Below are positions 55,511-64,000 of a stretch of 64,000 nt of DNA, piece by piece (within the stretch, counting starts at the first letter, position 1; the number at the start of each line of letters is the position of its first letter). The notes below the pieces were generated by a model. The model saw only the letters and a program-made list of their open reading frames with translations. It made no database searches and had not been told where the DNA came from. The stretch is taken from assembly GCA_014238155.1 (NCBI GenBank), contig JABABQ010000034.1, positions 62,001-126,000 on the forward strand. Reading direction: 5' to 3'. The DNA is from Rhizobiaceae bacterium (GTDB taxonomy: Bacteria > Pseudomonadota > Alphaproteobacteria > Rhizobiales > Rhizobiaceae). Position numbers and translations under genes: made by a program.

Positions 55511-56569
55511 TCATTCATCTCCAGTCGCTTCAACTTCACCGAAACGGGTTTCTTCTAGGTCGTTTGCAATTTTTTGCTGCAGACCATTGCGAATCATATT
55601 GTGGCCAACGTCGATCGCGCTGGCAAAACCTTCTGCATCCGTGCCGCCATGGCTTTTGATCACCACACCATTGAGACCCAGAAATACGGCTCCATTGACC
55701 TTTCTGGGGTCCATCTTAACGCGCAGTTGATTAAACGCCTGCTTGGCAAACAAATAGCCGATTTTGGCCATCAATGTGCGTGACATGGCGTCCCGCAGAT
55801 AGGCGCCAACCTGTTTGGCTGTGCCCTCGGCGCTTTTCAACGCAATATTGCCGGTAAATCCTTCGGTCACAACGACATCGACCCCGCCACGCCCCAGATC
55901 ATCGCCTTCGACAAATCCGCGATAATCCAGTCCCGGCAGGTTGATTTCGCGCAACCGCGCACCGGCAGAACGGATCTCTTCGAGCCCCTTGACCTCTTCA
56001 ACCCCAATATTGAGTAGACCGACGCGGGGACGATCCAAGTCGAACAATGCCCGGGCCATCGCCGACCCCATCAAGGCATAGTCCACCAAGGCCTCCGCAT
56101 CAGCTCCAATTGTCGCGCCGACATCTAGTACGATGCTTTCACCCTGCAGATTTGGCCACACCGCTGCCAAGGCAGGACGTTCGATACCGGGCATCATGCG
56201 CAGACAAAACCGCGACATGGCCATCAGCGCCCCGGTATTGCCTGCCGAAATCATCACATCAGCTTCACCGGACTTAACAGATTCCAGCGCTTTCCACATA
56301 CCAGATACCCGTCGGCCATGTCGCAGCGCCTGGCTGGGCTTATCGTTCATGGCAATCGACATTTCACAAGGATGAAACACCGATTCTGATTTCAAACGCT
56401 CATATTTATCAAGTTCGGGCAGCACGGCATCAGCTTCACCGTGCAAAATAAACCTCAGTTCAGGATATCGGCGTCGAGAAATCTCCGCCCCAGCCAACAC
56501 AACGGAAGGCCCAGCGTCCCCGCCCATCACATCCAGCGCAATTGTAATCGTATTCGCATTATTGGACAT
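55511..56569 (-). CDS. plsX: Phosphate acyltransferase PlsX
   Basis: 352 residues. Makes acyl-phosphate from acyl-ACP for phosphatidic acid synthesis. Landmarks: [60 protein letters not shown] and [18 protein letters not shown]. Abuts fabH; same transcript likely. Confidence 0.96.
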   Translation of the reverse strand: MSNNANTITIALDVMGGDAGPSVVLAGAEISRRRYPELRFILHGEADAVLPELDKYERLKSESVFHPCEMSIAMNDKPSQALRHGRRVSGMWKALESVKSGEADVMISAGNTGALMAMSRFCLRMMPGIERPALAAVWPNLQGESIVLDVGATIGADAEALVDYALMGSAMARALFDLDRPRVGLLNIGVEEVKGLEEIRSAGARLREINLPGLDYRGFVEGDDLGRGGVDVVVTEGFTGNIALKSAEGTAKQVGAYLRDAMSRTLMAKIGYLFAKQAFNQLRVKMDPRKVNGAVFLGLNGVVIKSHGGTDAEGFASAIDVGHNMIRNGLQQKIANDLEETRFGEVEATGDE

Positions 56570-56694
56570 GGAGAATGGAAGTAACTTTCTCGTTCAGCAG
56601 CTTTGCGTCGGCGATCAAATGCCACAGCAACATTAGTAACGCGACGCATGAGATATACAAAGCAAAACTCAATTGCGAGCCATAACAACGCGTT

Positions 56695-57249
56695 TCACGA
56701 CATTTTTGGCTCAGATTTCAGTTCCGCCAGCACCGAAAACGGCGAATCGCGCTGCCGGTCCAAACCTTCTTCTACAAACTGTGCCCCTTCGATACGGGCA
56801 AATGGGTCAATGCCCAGTGCAAAAGTTTCGAGCCAGGCGGCTGCCAAATTGATTGAATCGCCGATAAATTTTTCAGGAACATCCTCACCTTCGGGATCCA
56901 GTACCATCTCATGATCTTCAATCGCGGGCGGACGCAGCAAACGGGAACCTTCTGGAAGATAGATGAATTCAATACTTTCCCTGACAACCTGATTCAGCGG
57001 TTCGGCTGTTACAGCGCACGGCTGAGCAATTGACGCGACAACCGTGCCACTCAACTTCACTCCATCGCGTTTCCACGGCGCAACAACACATTCCACTTGA
57101 AAGGCTTCAACTGACAAAAGCTCATAATATCTGGCAATCGCTGAGCGTTCCGGCTCGCCCGCAGTATATTTTATCATCTGGCCTTTTTTGGCGAGTTTTC
57201 TGACGTTGAATTTATAGTCAAATGGATATGGTTTTACGTCATGTGTCAT
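56695..57249 (-). CDS. YceD family protein (DUF177)
   Basis: 184 residues. YceD/DUF177 with VECVVAPWKRDGVKLSGTVV, CAVTAEPLNQVVRESIEFIY and the acidic C-terminal part (DPEGEDVPEKFIGDSINLAA). The bacterial family is linked to 23S rRNA/ribosome supply and sits before rpmF-plsX in many genomes; here rpmF is absent. ATG at 57249 overlaps the CBP3-like gene by 11 bases. Confidence 0.88.
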   Translation of the reverse strand: MTHDVKPYPFDYKFNVRKLAKKGQMIKYTAGEPERSAIARYYELLSVEAFQVECVVAPWKRDGVKLSGTVVASIAQPCAVTAEPLNQVVRESIEFIYLPEGSRLLRPPAIEDHEMVLDPEGEDVPEKFIGDSINLAAAWLETFALGIDPFARIEGAQFVEEGLDRQRDSPFSVLAELKSEPKMS

Positions 57250-57796
57250 AGGCTGTCCTTTCCAATAGAGGGCCTTCATACACCGCTTGCTTTTGGGCAA
57301 TGTCCAACGCCTGCTTATTCGCCAGATCTGCTGCCTGCCATGCCATATAGTGTCCCAGATCTGATTCCGCTCCGTTGGACTCAAGCTCGGCATAGAGGTT
57401 GCGACGAATGACAATGCTCAGCGCGTCAGGAATGTGGTCGCTATCAAGAGCCAGTTCATATGCGCCGGTGCGGCCATAAAAAACTTGAGTCATTTTTGCA
57501 ATTTTCTTGGGCACGCTCTGGTCGCCCACGCCAGCTTCACGCAACGCCGAATCCATGTCATCAATAAAAGCATCGAACACCAATTGTGAAATTTGTCTCG
57601 ACCTATGGTCCTCGTTTTTTAAACGATTATGCAACAAAAACAGATGCATGACCAAAATTTCAAATCGTCCGTCAAATGTATCAGGAACCTGATACCGAAT
57701 ATAAAACTGCCGGTCTCGCGACCTTGCCACAACCACGCCATAAAGTGCATGTGCAAGCTCAGTATTAACGTTTCGGCCAAACAGGGCTTTGAACAT
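57239..57796 (-). CDS. Ubiquinol-cytochrome c chaperone family protein (CBP3-like)
   Basis: 185 residues. CBP3 homologue (PF03981) with LAHALYGVVVARSRDRQFYI, VPDTFDGRFEILVMHLFLLH and VFYGRTGAYELALD. Mitochondrial Cbp3 helps assemble cytochrome b; the bacterial role is inferred. Start at 57796 (MFKALFGRN); a longer frame goes to 57880 without homology and would overlap the bamE leader. Head of the yceD-plsX-fabH block. Confidence 0.9.
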   Translation of the reverse strand: MFKALFGRNVNTELAHALYGVVVARSRDRQFYIRYQVPDTFDGRFEILVMHLFLLHNRLKNEDHRSRQISQLVFDAFIDDMDSALREAGVGDQSVPKKIAKMTQVFYGRTGAYELALDSDHIPDALSIVIRRNLYAELESNGAESDLGHYMAWQAADLANKQALDIAQKQAVYEGPLLERTAYDT

Positions 57797-57905
57797 TGCA
57801 CGAAAACCGGATAAGAAGCGCAGACACGGCGCGTTTAGCGGTGATATAGGCTTTTGTTGTTCGCTCGAACAGGGGGCCACGAGAATCGGGGCGGAGAAAA
57901 TTTCG

Positions 57906-58400
57906 ATGACTAACTACATGAACGGTTTCGGTCCTGCACATAAAATCAGGGGTTTTGCTCTGATTGCCGGGCTTGTTGCAGCGCCTTTGGTGCTGACCGC
58001 ATGCACTTCAACTGGTGAAGTCTTGTCGCACGGATACCAGATGAACGAACAGGCACTGGAACTGGTTCCCACTGGCTCTTCACGCGAACAGGTTCTTCTC
58101 TCTCTTGGCACCCCTTCCACCACCAACAATCAGGCAAACGGCGCTGAAACATTTTATTATATCAGCCAGAAAAAAGCCCGCCGGTTCGCCTTTCAAAAGC
58201 CTTCGGTGGTCGATCAACGTGTTCTTGCAATTTATCTCAATGATTCGAGCACAGTGGAAAGAATTGCTGATTACGGATTGAAAGATGGCAAAGTGTTTGA
58301 TTTTGTCTCACGCGTAACGCCAACGGGCGGCAAAGAAGTTTCGTTCCTTTCGCAGTTGTTGAAGGGTGGCCAGGCATTCAACCCGTTCGGCAGCAGATAG
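57906..58400 (+). CDS. bamE: Outer membrane assembly lipoprotein BamE (SmpA/OmlA)
   Basis: 164 residues. Lipobox PLVLTAC (about residue 33) after a signal helix, then the BamE fold: GYQMNEQALELVPTGSSREQ, LLSLGTPSTTNNQANGAETFYY and KKARRFAFQKPSVVDQRVLA. Accessory subunit of the BAM complex. ATG at 57906; a frame back to 57789 is unsupported. Divergent from the CBP3-like gene. Confidence 0.93.
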   Translation: MTNYMNGFGPAHKIRGFALIAGLVAAPLVLTACTSTGEVLSHGYQMNEQALELVPTGSSREQVLLSLGTPSTTNNQANGAETFYYISQKKARRFAFQKPSVVDQRVLAIYLNDSSTVERIADYGLKDGKVFDFVSRVTPTGGKEVSFLSQLLKGGQAFNPFGSR

Positions 58401-58458
58401 AATCTGTCAGTTCAACGTATATCCATTTAACTTGACCGCGATTTGCCGTGTCCAAATT

Positions 58459-59880
58459 CTATTGCACCGCGACATTTGGTGATTGAAAGCGTAACCACAA
58501 CAGCGACAGCAGGCACATGCCGACAATGGGAAAAACCGTGTAGTTGATGGCATTCCATCCGTCGGCACCAAACGCGTTGAGCGTCTGACCCGACATGAAC
58601 GAGCCAAAGGCGACTAAACCGAACAGAATAAGGTCGTTGGCACCCTGTGCTTTGGCGCGCTCCTGTGGCCGATAGGTTTCGGTCAGCATCGATGTGGCAC
58701 CAATGAACCCAAAGTTCCAACCGAAGCCGAGCAGAATGAGCGCCACATAGAAATTGGTCAGCGATATTCCCATCAAAGCTACTGTGGAACAGGCCAGAAG
58801 CAGAATCATGCCAATGGTGACGATTCGCTCCTTGCCAAAACGGTTTATCAGATTGCCGGTGAAAAAACTCGGACCGAACATCGCCATCACATGCCATTGG
58901 ATGCCAAGGGTCGAATCATCAGGGCTGAAACCACACAGTTTCATAGCAAGGGGTGCACCAGTCATAACAAATGACATCAATGCAAATGACCCAACGGCGC
59001 AAATTACTGAAACAATGAAGCGTGGCTGCATCATAATTTGGCCTAGTGGTCGGCCTGTGTCTGCTTGTTTACGTTGTTCATTGGTCGGAGGAGCGTCGAA
59101 CTTCAGCTGCGACAAGGCCGCCATGCCAAACATCAACAGGATAGCGCTGGCAAGATAGGCTGCTGCGAATTCGATTGGCGAAAATAGCTCGCGCACAAAA
59201 CCTGCAATATGCGGACCTACCCAAAAAGCTATCAGTCCAGCAGCAACAATTGCGGCAACGGCCTTGATGCAGCTGCTTGTCTGCCCGATTGCTCCTCTAA
59301 CATAAGCAACAATGAATCCGGTGACCACGACGGCGGTTGCAAAATATGGTGCCGCCAGATCAAAGTCGGGGGAGGTCGGATTGATGAAATAGATGGCCGT
59401 TTGTGGACCAACTATGGCGGCAAAAATACCGCCAGCCAGAACCCAGGATATGGCCTTTGGTTGAAATTCAAAGTCTCCCTGATCGGCTGCAGCAAACCGA
59501 TATTGCTGTGTGAATGCACCACCACAACCTGTGAGTGCCATACCGATGCAGAACAGAAAAAAATCGCCCCTAAAAATCGCGAAACTCGAGACAATCGCTC
59601 CACAAATTCCAACGCAGGCACCGGAGATGAATCCATTGCGACGACCGAAGCGTCCCATCAGCATGGCCGCAGGCAAAGCGGCCAGCGCGACTCCCAGATT
59701 ATAAATGGCCACCGGCACCGTTGCCAAAGCCTTGTCGTCGCCCAGCAGATACATCCCGACCAGGCCACCCAGAGCGATGGAGATGGGGGCGGAAGCACCG
59801 CAGAATGCCTGAGCGGTTGCCAGCAAAAGTGCATTGCGTTTGGCCGACGCGTTGAGGTCGACCGCAGGAATGGTAGACAT
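58459..59880 (-). CDS. MFS transporter
   Basis: About 473 residues with twelve hydrophobic helices. Loop-2/3 motif LMGRFGRRNGFISGACVGI and the second-half LINRFGKERIVTIGMILLLA identify the major facilitator fold. No specific substrate. It lies 54 bases after thiL in the same direction and may be the last gene of the nrdR-rib-nusB-thiL operon. Start at 59880 (MSTIPAV); the frame begins four codons earlier. Confidence 0.88.
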   Translation of the reverse strand: MSTIPAVDLNASAKRNALLLATAQAFCGASAPISIALGGLVGMYLLGDDKALATVPVAIYNLGVALAALPAAMLMGRFGRRNGFISGACVGICGAIVSSFAIFRGDFFLFCIGMALTGCGGAFTQQYRFAAADQGDFEFQPKAISWVLAGGIFAAIVGPQTAIYFINPTSPDFDLAAPYFATAVVVTGFIVAYVRGAIGQTSSCIKAVAAIVAAGLIAFWVGPHIAGFVRELFSPIEFAAAYLASAILLMFGMAALSQLKFDAPPTNEQRKQADTGRPLGQIMMQPRFIVSVICAVGSFALMSFVMTGAPLAMKLCGFSPDDSTLGIQWHVMAMFGPSFFTGNLINRFGKERIVTIGMILLLACSTVALMGISLTNFYVALILLGFGWNFGFIGATSMLTETYRPQERAKAQGANDLILFGLVAFGSFMSGQTLNAFGADGWNAINYTVFPIVGMCLLSLLWLRFQSPNVAVQ

Positions 59881-59934
59881 TGTAGCCTTCAAATTTTATG
59901 CGTCTGAGGATCCCGTCCCACAAAGGTTTGCAAT

Positions 59935-60915
59935 CTAGAAATGGGAGAAGGAGTCGTCTTCTATGGACACCCACTTGCCGGCAATGTCCAGAGATACCGA
60001 GCCAGATGTTGCATCTTTTATGCAACCAACATGTGTTGCCATGACATTATCAGAGGCACACATGCGCTGAAATTCTGTTTTGTCGGATGCAGGTAACGTG
60101 CATAAAACCTGATAATCGTCCCCACCTGTGCAAATCGTGGTCCATAACCTATCGTCATCAGACACCAGCAAAGCCGCCGCGTCAGATAGTGGAATACTGG
60201 ACCGGTCTATTACTGCACTCACATTCGACGCGACACAGAGCTTGCGGCAATCGCCGACCAGACCATCGGAGATATCCATTGAAGCCGTGGAATATTGCGC
60301 AATCGCCGCCAAAGCGGCGGTGGCGACGGGCGGGTCTGGCAAGTGATAAGCGTTCACCAGATAATCTGTCGACTTTGAGTCTGCCTGAAGTTCCCCCGTT
60401 GCCAATTTCAAGCCAAGCGCCGCATCACCGATGGTGCCTGTAACCATGATCACATCCCCATCATTTGCGCCCAGTCGACTTTTGTAGTGAGCCGGGTCGA
60501 TCATTGCGAACATGGTTACGGCGATGCAGAGCCGATCAGGGCTTCGATAAATATCACCACCTGTCAGTTGAATACCATATTGCTCCTGATCTCCGGCAAG
60601 GCCCGAGGCAAAACTGGCGATATCTTTATCCTGCCAGATATCGGGTACTCCCAGCGCCATAGAGTATGAATGAGGCACAGCAGCTTTTGCGACAATATCG
60701 CTGATATTCACCCGCAGTGCCTTTCGAGCGACCAGATCAAGGGGAGTGTCGGGAAGAAAGTGTATACCGCTGGCGATTGCATCCTGCGTCACCACGACCG
60801 ACTTGCCCGTGGGAACATCCATGAGCGCGGCGTCATCGCGAAGGCCGAAAGAGCCTGCACCAGCCAATGGTGCCAGATAGGTGGAAATCCAGTGAAATTC
60901 GCCGGACCGTTTCAC
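59935..60915 (-). CDS. thiL: Thiamine-phosphate kinase
   Basis: 326 residues. Phosphorylates thiamine monophosphate to the diphosphate. AIRS-like fold: [67 protein letters not shown] and [13 protein letters not shown] overlaps the nusB stop by four bases. Confidence 0.95.
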   Translation of the reverse strand: MKRSGEFHWISTYLAPLAGAGSFGLRDDAALMDVPTGKSVVVTQDAIASGIHFLPDTPLDLVARKALRVNISDIVAKAAVPHSYSMALGVPDIWQDKDIASFASGLAGDQEQYGIQLTGGDIYRSPDRLCIAVTMFAMIDPAHYKSRLGANDGDVIMVTGTIGDAALGLKLATGELQADSKSTDYLVNAYHLPDPPVATAALAAIAQYSTASMDISDGLVGDCRKLCVASNVSAVIDRSSIPLSDAAALLVSDDDRLWTTICTGGDDYQVLCTLPASDKTEFQRMCASDNVMATHVGCIKDATSGSVSLDIAGKWVSIEDDSFSHF

Positions 60916-61466
60916 CCCTTCTCCCCATTATCGGGATCATCGCCGCCTTCGACGGCGGCGGCGACCTTCTCAGAAATACCAACTTCGGCTTTGGGCTTCA
61001 GCTCACCGCTGCGTACGGTCCGAGCGATGACATCAAGCACGCCATTGACCATTTTGGGTTCATCACCATCAAAAAAAGCTTTGGCAATCTCAACATATTC
61101 TGACACCACCACTCGCGCATCAACGTCGCGGCGGTTAGTCAGTTCATAAACTCCTGCTCGGAGCGTTGCTCTCAGTGTTGAATCAATGCGCGCCAAAGGC
61201 CAGGTGTCGGTCAGCGACTCATGAATGATGGGATCGATGATTTTTTGATCCTTGACCACACCAGAGACAATGCTGCGAAACCATGCAGCATCGGCTTCCA
61301 GATAGGTTTCACCGTCAATCTCACGGCCCAGTCTAAAATTCTCGTATTCGGCAATTACTTCGGTCAATCCAGTGCCGCTGATATCCATCTGGTACAGCGC
61401 CTGAACTGCTGACAGCCGGGCGGAACCTCGTTTGTTGGCAGGTTTGGATCGGTTTGAGTTAGACAA
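60912..61466 (-). CDS. nusB: Transcription antitermination factor NusB
   Basis: 184 residues. RNA-binding antitermination/rRNA factor: [40 protein letters not shown] and [20 protein letters not shown]. The C-terminal about 25 residues ([16 protein letters not shown]) extend beyond the E. coli protein, usual in alphaproteobacteria. Overlaps ribH by eight bases. Confidence 0.96.
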   Translation of the reverse strand: MSNSNRSKPANKRGSARLSAVQALYQMDISGTGLTEVIAEYENFRLGREIDGETYLEADAAWFRSIVSGVVKDQKIIDPIIHESLTDTWPLARIDSTLRATLRAGVYELTNRRDVDARVVVSEYVEIAKAFFDGDEPKMVNGVLDVIARTVRSGELKPKAEVGISEKVAAAVEGGDDPDNGEKG

Positions 61467-61899
61467 GAAATTTTTCCCGCAATTTGATCATCTCGAGCAC
61501 TGCGGATGCAGCGCCTCCACCCTTGTTAAGCTCTTCCTTGCGGGCACGAGCCTGGGCCTGTGCTTCGTTTTCAACCGTCTGAATACCATTTCCCAGTGCC
61601 AGACATTCGGCAATGGTAAGGTCCATGATGGCACGGGCGGATTCAAATGCCACGATGTCATAATGGGTTGTTTCACCACGAATAACGCATCCCAGTGTGA
61701 TGAATCCATCATAATGGGTGTTTCCGCGGCTCATACCTTCCAAAGCCATGGAAACCGTTGCAGGAATTTCCAGAACCCCGGGAACCGCTACATAATCCCA
61801 GGTCGCTCCCTGCGCATTCAACACTTCTTCGGCACCCTCTACCAGCGCTTTGGAAATATGAGTGTAATAAGGTGCGTCAATGATCAGTATGTGGGGCAT
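61459..61899 (-). CDS. ribH: 6,7-dimethyl-8-ribityllumazine synthase
   Basis: About 146 residues. Penultimate riboflavin step. Motifs: [38 protein letters not shown] and [14 protein letters not shown] with catalytic His in GETTHYD. Start MPHILI at 61899 preferred (AGG nearby); the frame reaches 61929. Confidence 0.96.
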   Translation of the reverse strand: MPHILIIDAPYYTHISKALVEGAEEVLNAQGATWDYVAVPGVLEIPATVSMALEGMSRGNTHYDGFITLGCVIRGETTHYDIVAFESARAIMDLTIAECLALGNGIQTVENEAQAQARARKEELNKGGGAASAVLEMIKLREKFLV

Positions 61900-61958
61900 G
61901 GGCCTGCTCTCAATTGTGGTGAATTGCACAAAACATGGCTCGCCATACAGCGCAAGGT

Positions 61959-62561
61959 TTAATCTTGTTGCATCGAATAATCTGCCAGTCTGGCAGCGTA
62001 TCGCGCCATTGTATCAACTTCCAAATTGACCAGATCGCCAACCTTGGTGTCACCCCAGGTTGTTACCTCTTGAGAATGTTTGATCAGCAATACATCAAAG
62101 TCGGCTCCCTGCACTTGATTGACGGTCAGCGATGCCCCATTCAATGCAATGGAGCCCTTTGGCGCGATGAATCTGGCGAATTCTTCGGGGACCCGAAGGG
62201 TAAATCGTGTGGCATCCCCCTCGATTTTAACCGCCACTATCTCAGCACGTCCGTCCACGTGACCGGAGACGATATGTCCACCCAGTTCGTCACCAATCTT
62301 CAATGCTCTTTCAAGATTGATCCGCGTGCCGATTGTCCAGATTCCCGCTGAAGTCAGCCGCAATGCCTCTTCCCATGCTTCCACCACATAGGTGGTATCA
62401 GACTTTTCAACCACGGTCAGACAAACACCGTCATGGGCAATCGAAGCACCAATATCGATGTCATCAAGTGGATAAGTGCAGACCACATGAAGGCGCTTGC
62501 CAGCGGCAACCTGCTCAACCAGGTCAATGGTGCCAATATCTGTTATTATTCCGGTAAACAT
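61959..62561 (-). CDS. ribE: Riboflavin synthase (alpha subunit)
   Basis: 200 residues with two lumazine-binding repeats: MFTGIITDIGTIDLVEQVAA, HDGVCLTVVEKSDTTYVVEA, then FARFIAPKGSIALNGASLTV. Dismutation of two lumazines to riboflavin. Three bases between ribD stop and this ATG. Confidence 0.96.
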   Translation of the reverse strand: MFTGIITDIGTIDLVEQVAAGKRLHVVCTYPLDDIDIGASIAHDGVCLTVVEKSDTTYVVEAWEEALRLTSAGIWTIGTRINLERALKIGDELGGHIVSGHVDGRAEIVAVKIEGDATRFTLRVPEEFARFIAPKGSIALNGASLTVNQVQGADFDVLLIKHSQEVTTWGDTKVGDLVNLEVDTMARYAARLADYSMQQD

Positions 62562-62564
62562 GGG

Positions 62565-63641
62565 CTATTTCCTGCGCAAAATCTCGAGCCTGTCTTCGCC
62601 CAATTGCAGTCTTCTGCTGACATCGAACCCGGCTGGCAGAATAGTTGATGTCACCGGTGAAGCAAGACCATGCGGCCCAATCATCAGATCAGATGAGAAT
62701 AACCAGATCTCATCGACAAGGCCTTGTTTTAGAAAGGAGGCTGCTACTTGCGCACCTCCTTCAATCATCAGCGATGAGTAGCCTGCATTGGCCAGATCTT
62801 CAAGAAATTCGGGCAACGCCAATTGGCCATGATAGCTTTCAGACGCAAACAATGTGACGCCCAACTCAGCCAGTTCATGGGGTAGTTGATCGACGCTTGA
62901 TACAATCGCAACCGGCAAGGCGCGGGCCGATTGCGCGAGGCGACATTCGGGAGATAGCCTGGCTTCGGTGTCGAGAACAAATCGATCCGGAGAACGCCAC
63001 CCGAGGCCGGGTAAACGGCATGTTAAGTCCGGGTCGTCGGTATCAGCGGTTCCACGGCCAACCAGGATTGCATCATGTTCCGCCCTGAGACGGTGCACCA
63101 TGTTTCGTGCCAGCGTCCCGGTGATCGCAACCTCTTCGTCGGGTCTGCCCAACATGCCATCACCAGAAACGGCAAGTTTCAAAACGACCTGCGGGCGATC
63201 ATTCTGCTTTCGATTCAAGTATCCGGTCAAATCATGCGGTGCCAAATTGTTCCGTTCATCGACTTCGACAATCACACCTGCCTTTTGCAACAATGCGTGG
63301 CCCTTGCCGTCAACGCGCCTGTCTGGGTCGGTCCATGCGGTGACAACCCGACTGATGCCGGCTTCGATCAGGCCAACGGCACAGGGTGGCGTCGCGCCAT
63401 GATGCGCGCATGGCTCCAGCGACACATAGGCAGTTGCTCCACGGGCATTTTCACCGGCCTGATCAATCGCAATGCGTTCTGCGTGAGGACGTCCTCCGAT
63501 TGCGGTAATGCCTTTTCCAACGACAATGTCATCCTTGACAATCATTGTGCCGACAGATGGATTTGACCCGGTCTGGCTTCTGTGCCGCAAGGCAAACCGC
63601 AGGCAGGCATCCAGATATCGGTGATCTTGTGGGCTCAGCAT
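62565..63641 (-). CDS. ribD: Bifunctional riboflavin deaminase-reductase
   Basis: 358 residues. N-terminal deaminase with PHAERIAIDQAGENARGA and SLEPCAHHGATPPCAVGLIE (His-Ala-Glu and Cys zinc site); C-terminal reductase with RPQVVLKLAVSGDGMLGRP, DAILVGRGTADTDDPDLTCR and LMIEGGAQVAASFLKQGLVD. Both activities should be present. It begins 36 bases after nrdR. Confidence 0.96.
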   Translation of the reverse strand: MLSPQDHRYLDACLRFALRHRSQTGSNPSVGTMIVKDDIVVGKGITAIGGRPHAERIAIDQAGENARGATAYVSLEPCAHHGATPPCAVGLIEAGISRVVTAWTDPDRRVDGKGHALLQKAGVIVEVDERNNLAPHDLTGYLNRKQNDRPQVVLKLAVSGDGMLGRPDEEVAITGTLARNMVHRLRAEHDAILVGRGTADTDDPDLTCRLPGLGWRSPDRFVLDTEARLSPECRLAQSARALPVAIVSSVDQLPHELAELGVTLFASESYHGQLALPEFLEDLANAGYSSLMIEGGAQVAASFLKQGLVDEIWLFSSDLMIGPHGLASPVTSTILPAGFDVSRRLQLGEDRLEILRRK

Positions 63642-63677
63642 TTGGCCAGTCTCGCATAGCTAAAGGTGAGAATAAAT

Positions 63678-64000
63678 CTAGTTCCGGTCATCTTCTGCGT
63701 CAGACAATTCGCCCAACACCACCTGAAAGTCCGAAGCTTCGGTAAAATCCCGGTACACGCTGGCAAAACGAACATAGGCTACTTCATCCAAGCCTTTCAG
63801 GCCTTCCATAACCATGGTTCCAACGGTACCAGCATCGATTTCCGAATCGCCGGAAGATTCAAGTCTTCGCACAATGCCTGAAACCATGCGCTCAATTCGG
63901 GAACGATCGACATCGCGTTTGCGGACCGCCAGTGAAATGGAATTTGCCAATTTGTCTCGATCAAACGGGACTTTTCGGCCGGATTTTTTGACCACGGTCA
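63678..64000 (-). CDS. nrdR: Transcriptional repressor NrdR, N-terminus cut by window edge
   Basis: The C-terminal about 107 residues: ATP-cone domain [40 protein letters not shown] and [19 protein letters not shown]. NrdR represses ribonucleotide reductase genes in response to ATP/dATP. The zinc-ribbon N-terminus (about 45 residues) lies outside the window; the frame is open to the edge. The nrdR-ribD order is standard for alphaproteobacteria. Confidence 0.95.
   Translation of the reverse strand, partial: TVVKKSGRKVPFDRDKLANSISLAVRKRDVDRSRIERMVSGIVRRLESSGDSEIDAGTVGTMVMEGLKGLDEVAYVRFASVYRDFTEASDFQVVLGELSDAEDDRN

Overview
The window reads as chromosomal DNA of a moderate-GC alphaproteobacterium of the Rhizobiales (Hyphomicrobiales). 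This rests on gene order and gene content, not on a search: nrdR-ribD-ribE-ribH-nusB-thiL, a CBP3-YceD-plsX-fabH-ihfA-merR block with divergent bamE, metC next to aapJQMP, ctaA divergent from a DUF2842 gene, a YidD gene overlapping an IscU-like scaffold gene, and many small alphaproteobacterial families (DUF3126, zf-CHCC, BTLCP, NDUFS4-like subunit). No rRNA is present, so genus cannot be fixed. Both ends cut genes: thrS on the left (C-terminus missing) and nrdR on the right (N-terminus missing).

Layout. 1-5.7 kb: thrS, yidD and an Fe-S scaffold gene, then divergent folE, hisI and a patatin-like lipase, then a rhomboid protease. 5.7-6.35 kb: a gene-free stretch with a strong hairpin terminator, CtrA-like boxes and a candidate small RNA. 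6.35-16 kb: PAS and PilZ signalling proteins, a BTLCP cysteine peptidase, gamma carbonic anhydrase, DUF3126 protein, cysE, a crotonase lacking both catalytic glutamates, two alpha/beta hydrolases, a zinc-finger protein and an FAD monooxygenase. 16-22 kb: the general L-amino-acid ABC importer aapJQMP and divergent metC. 22-24.4 kb: a PAP2 phosphatase and a coupled LuxR-type regulator/PAS gene pair.

24.5-26.4 kb holds the most unusual structure. An intact tRNA-Arg(TCT) gene and a 55-bp copy of its 3' part (one mismatch) flank about 1.7 kb. This looks like attL/attR of a tRNA-targeted integrative element that has no integrase left and carries two small exported-protein genes and a decayed zinc-ribbon gene. 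26.4-32.5 kb: respiratory and housekeeping genes (complex I subunit, tRNA-Pro, DUF192, double cold-shock protein, sirtuin, glyoxalase, M15 peptidase lipoprotein, tRNA-Glu). 32.5-35.9 kb: an orphan TadG-like protein with a Gly/Asn repeat, then 1.4 kb with no convincing gene but with a good sigma-70-type promoter and a seven-codon leader ORF, then a probable acyltransferase remnant.

35.9-43.4 kb: an AttH-type secreted lipocalin-like protein with its own ABC exporter (overlapping genes), recJ, ctaA and DUF2842. 43.4-53 kb is a compact exopolysaccharide locus: NodB-type deacetylase, FemAB/BioF2-like acyltransferase, Wzz/BY-kinase-like co-polymerase with a degenerate Walker A, Wza-like export protein, GT4 glycosyltransferase, WcaJ/ExoY-type initiating transferase and a Wzy-type polymerase; no flippase is in view. 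53.4-64 kb: tRNA-Pro(GGG), merR, ihfA, fabH, plsX, yceD, CBP3 chaperone, divergent bamE, an MFS transporter, then thiL-nusB-ribH-ribE-ribD-nrdR running leftwards.
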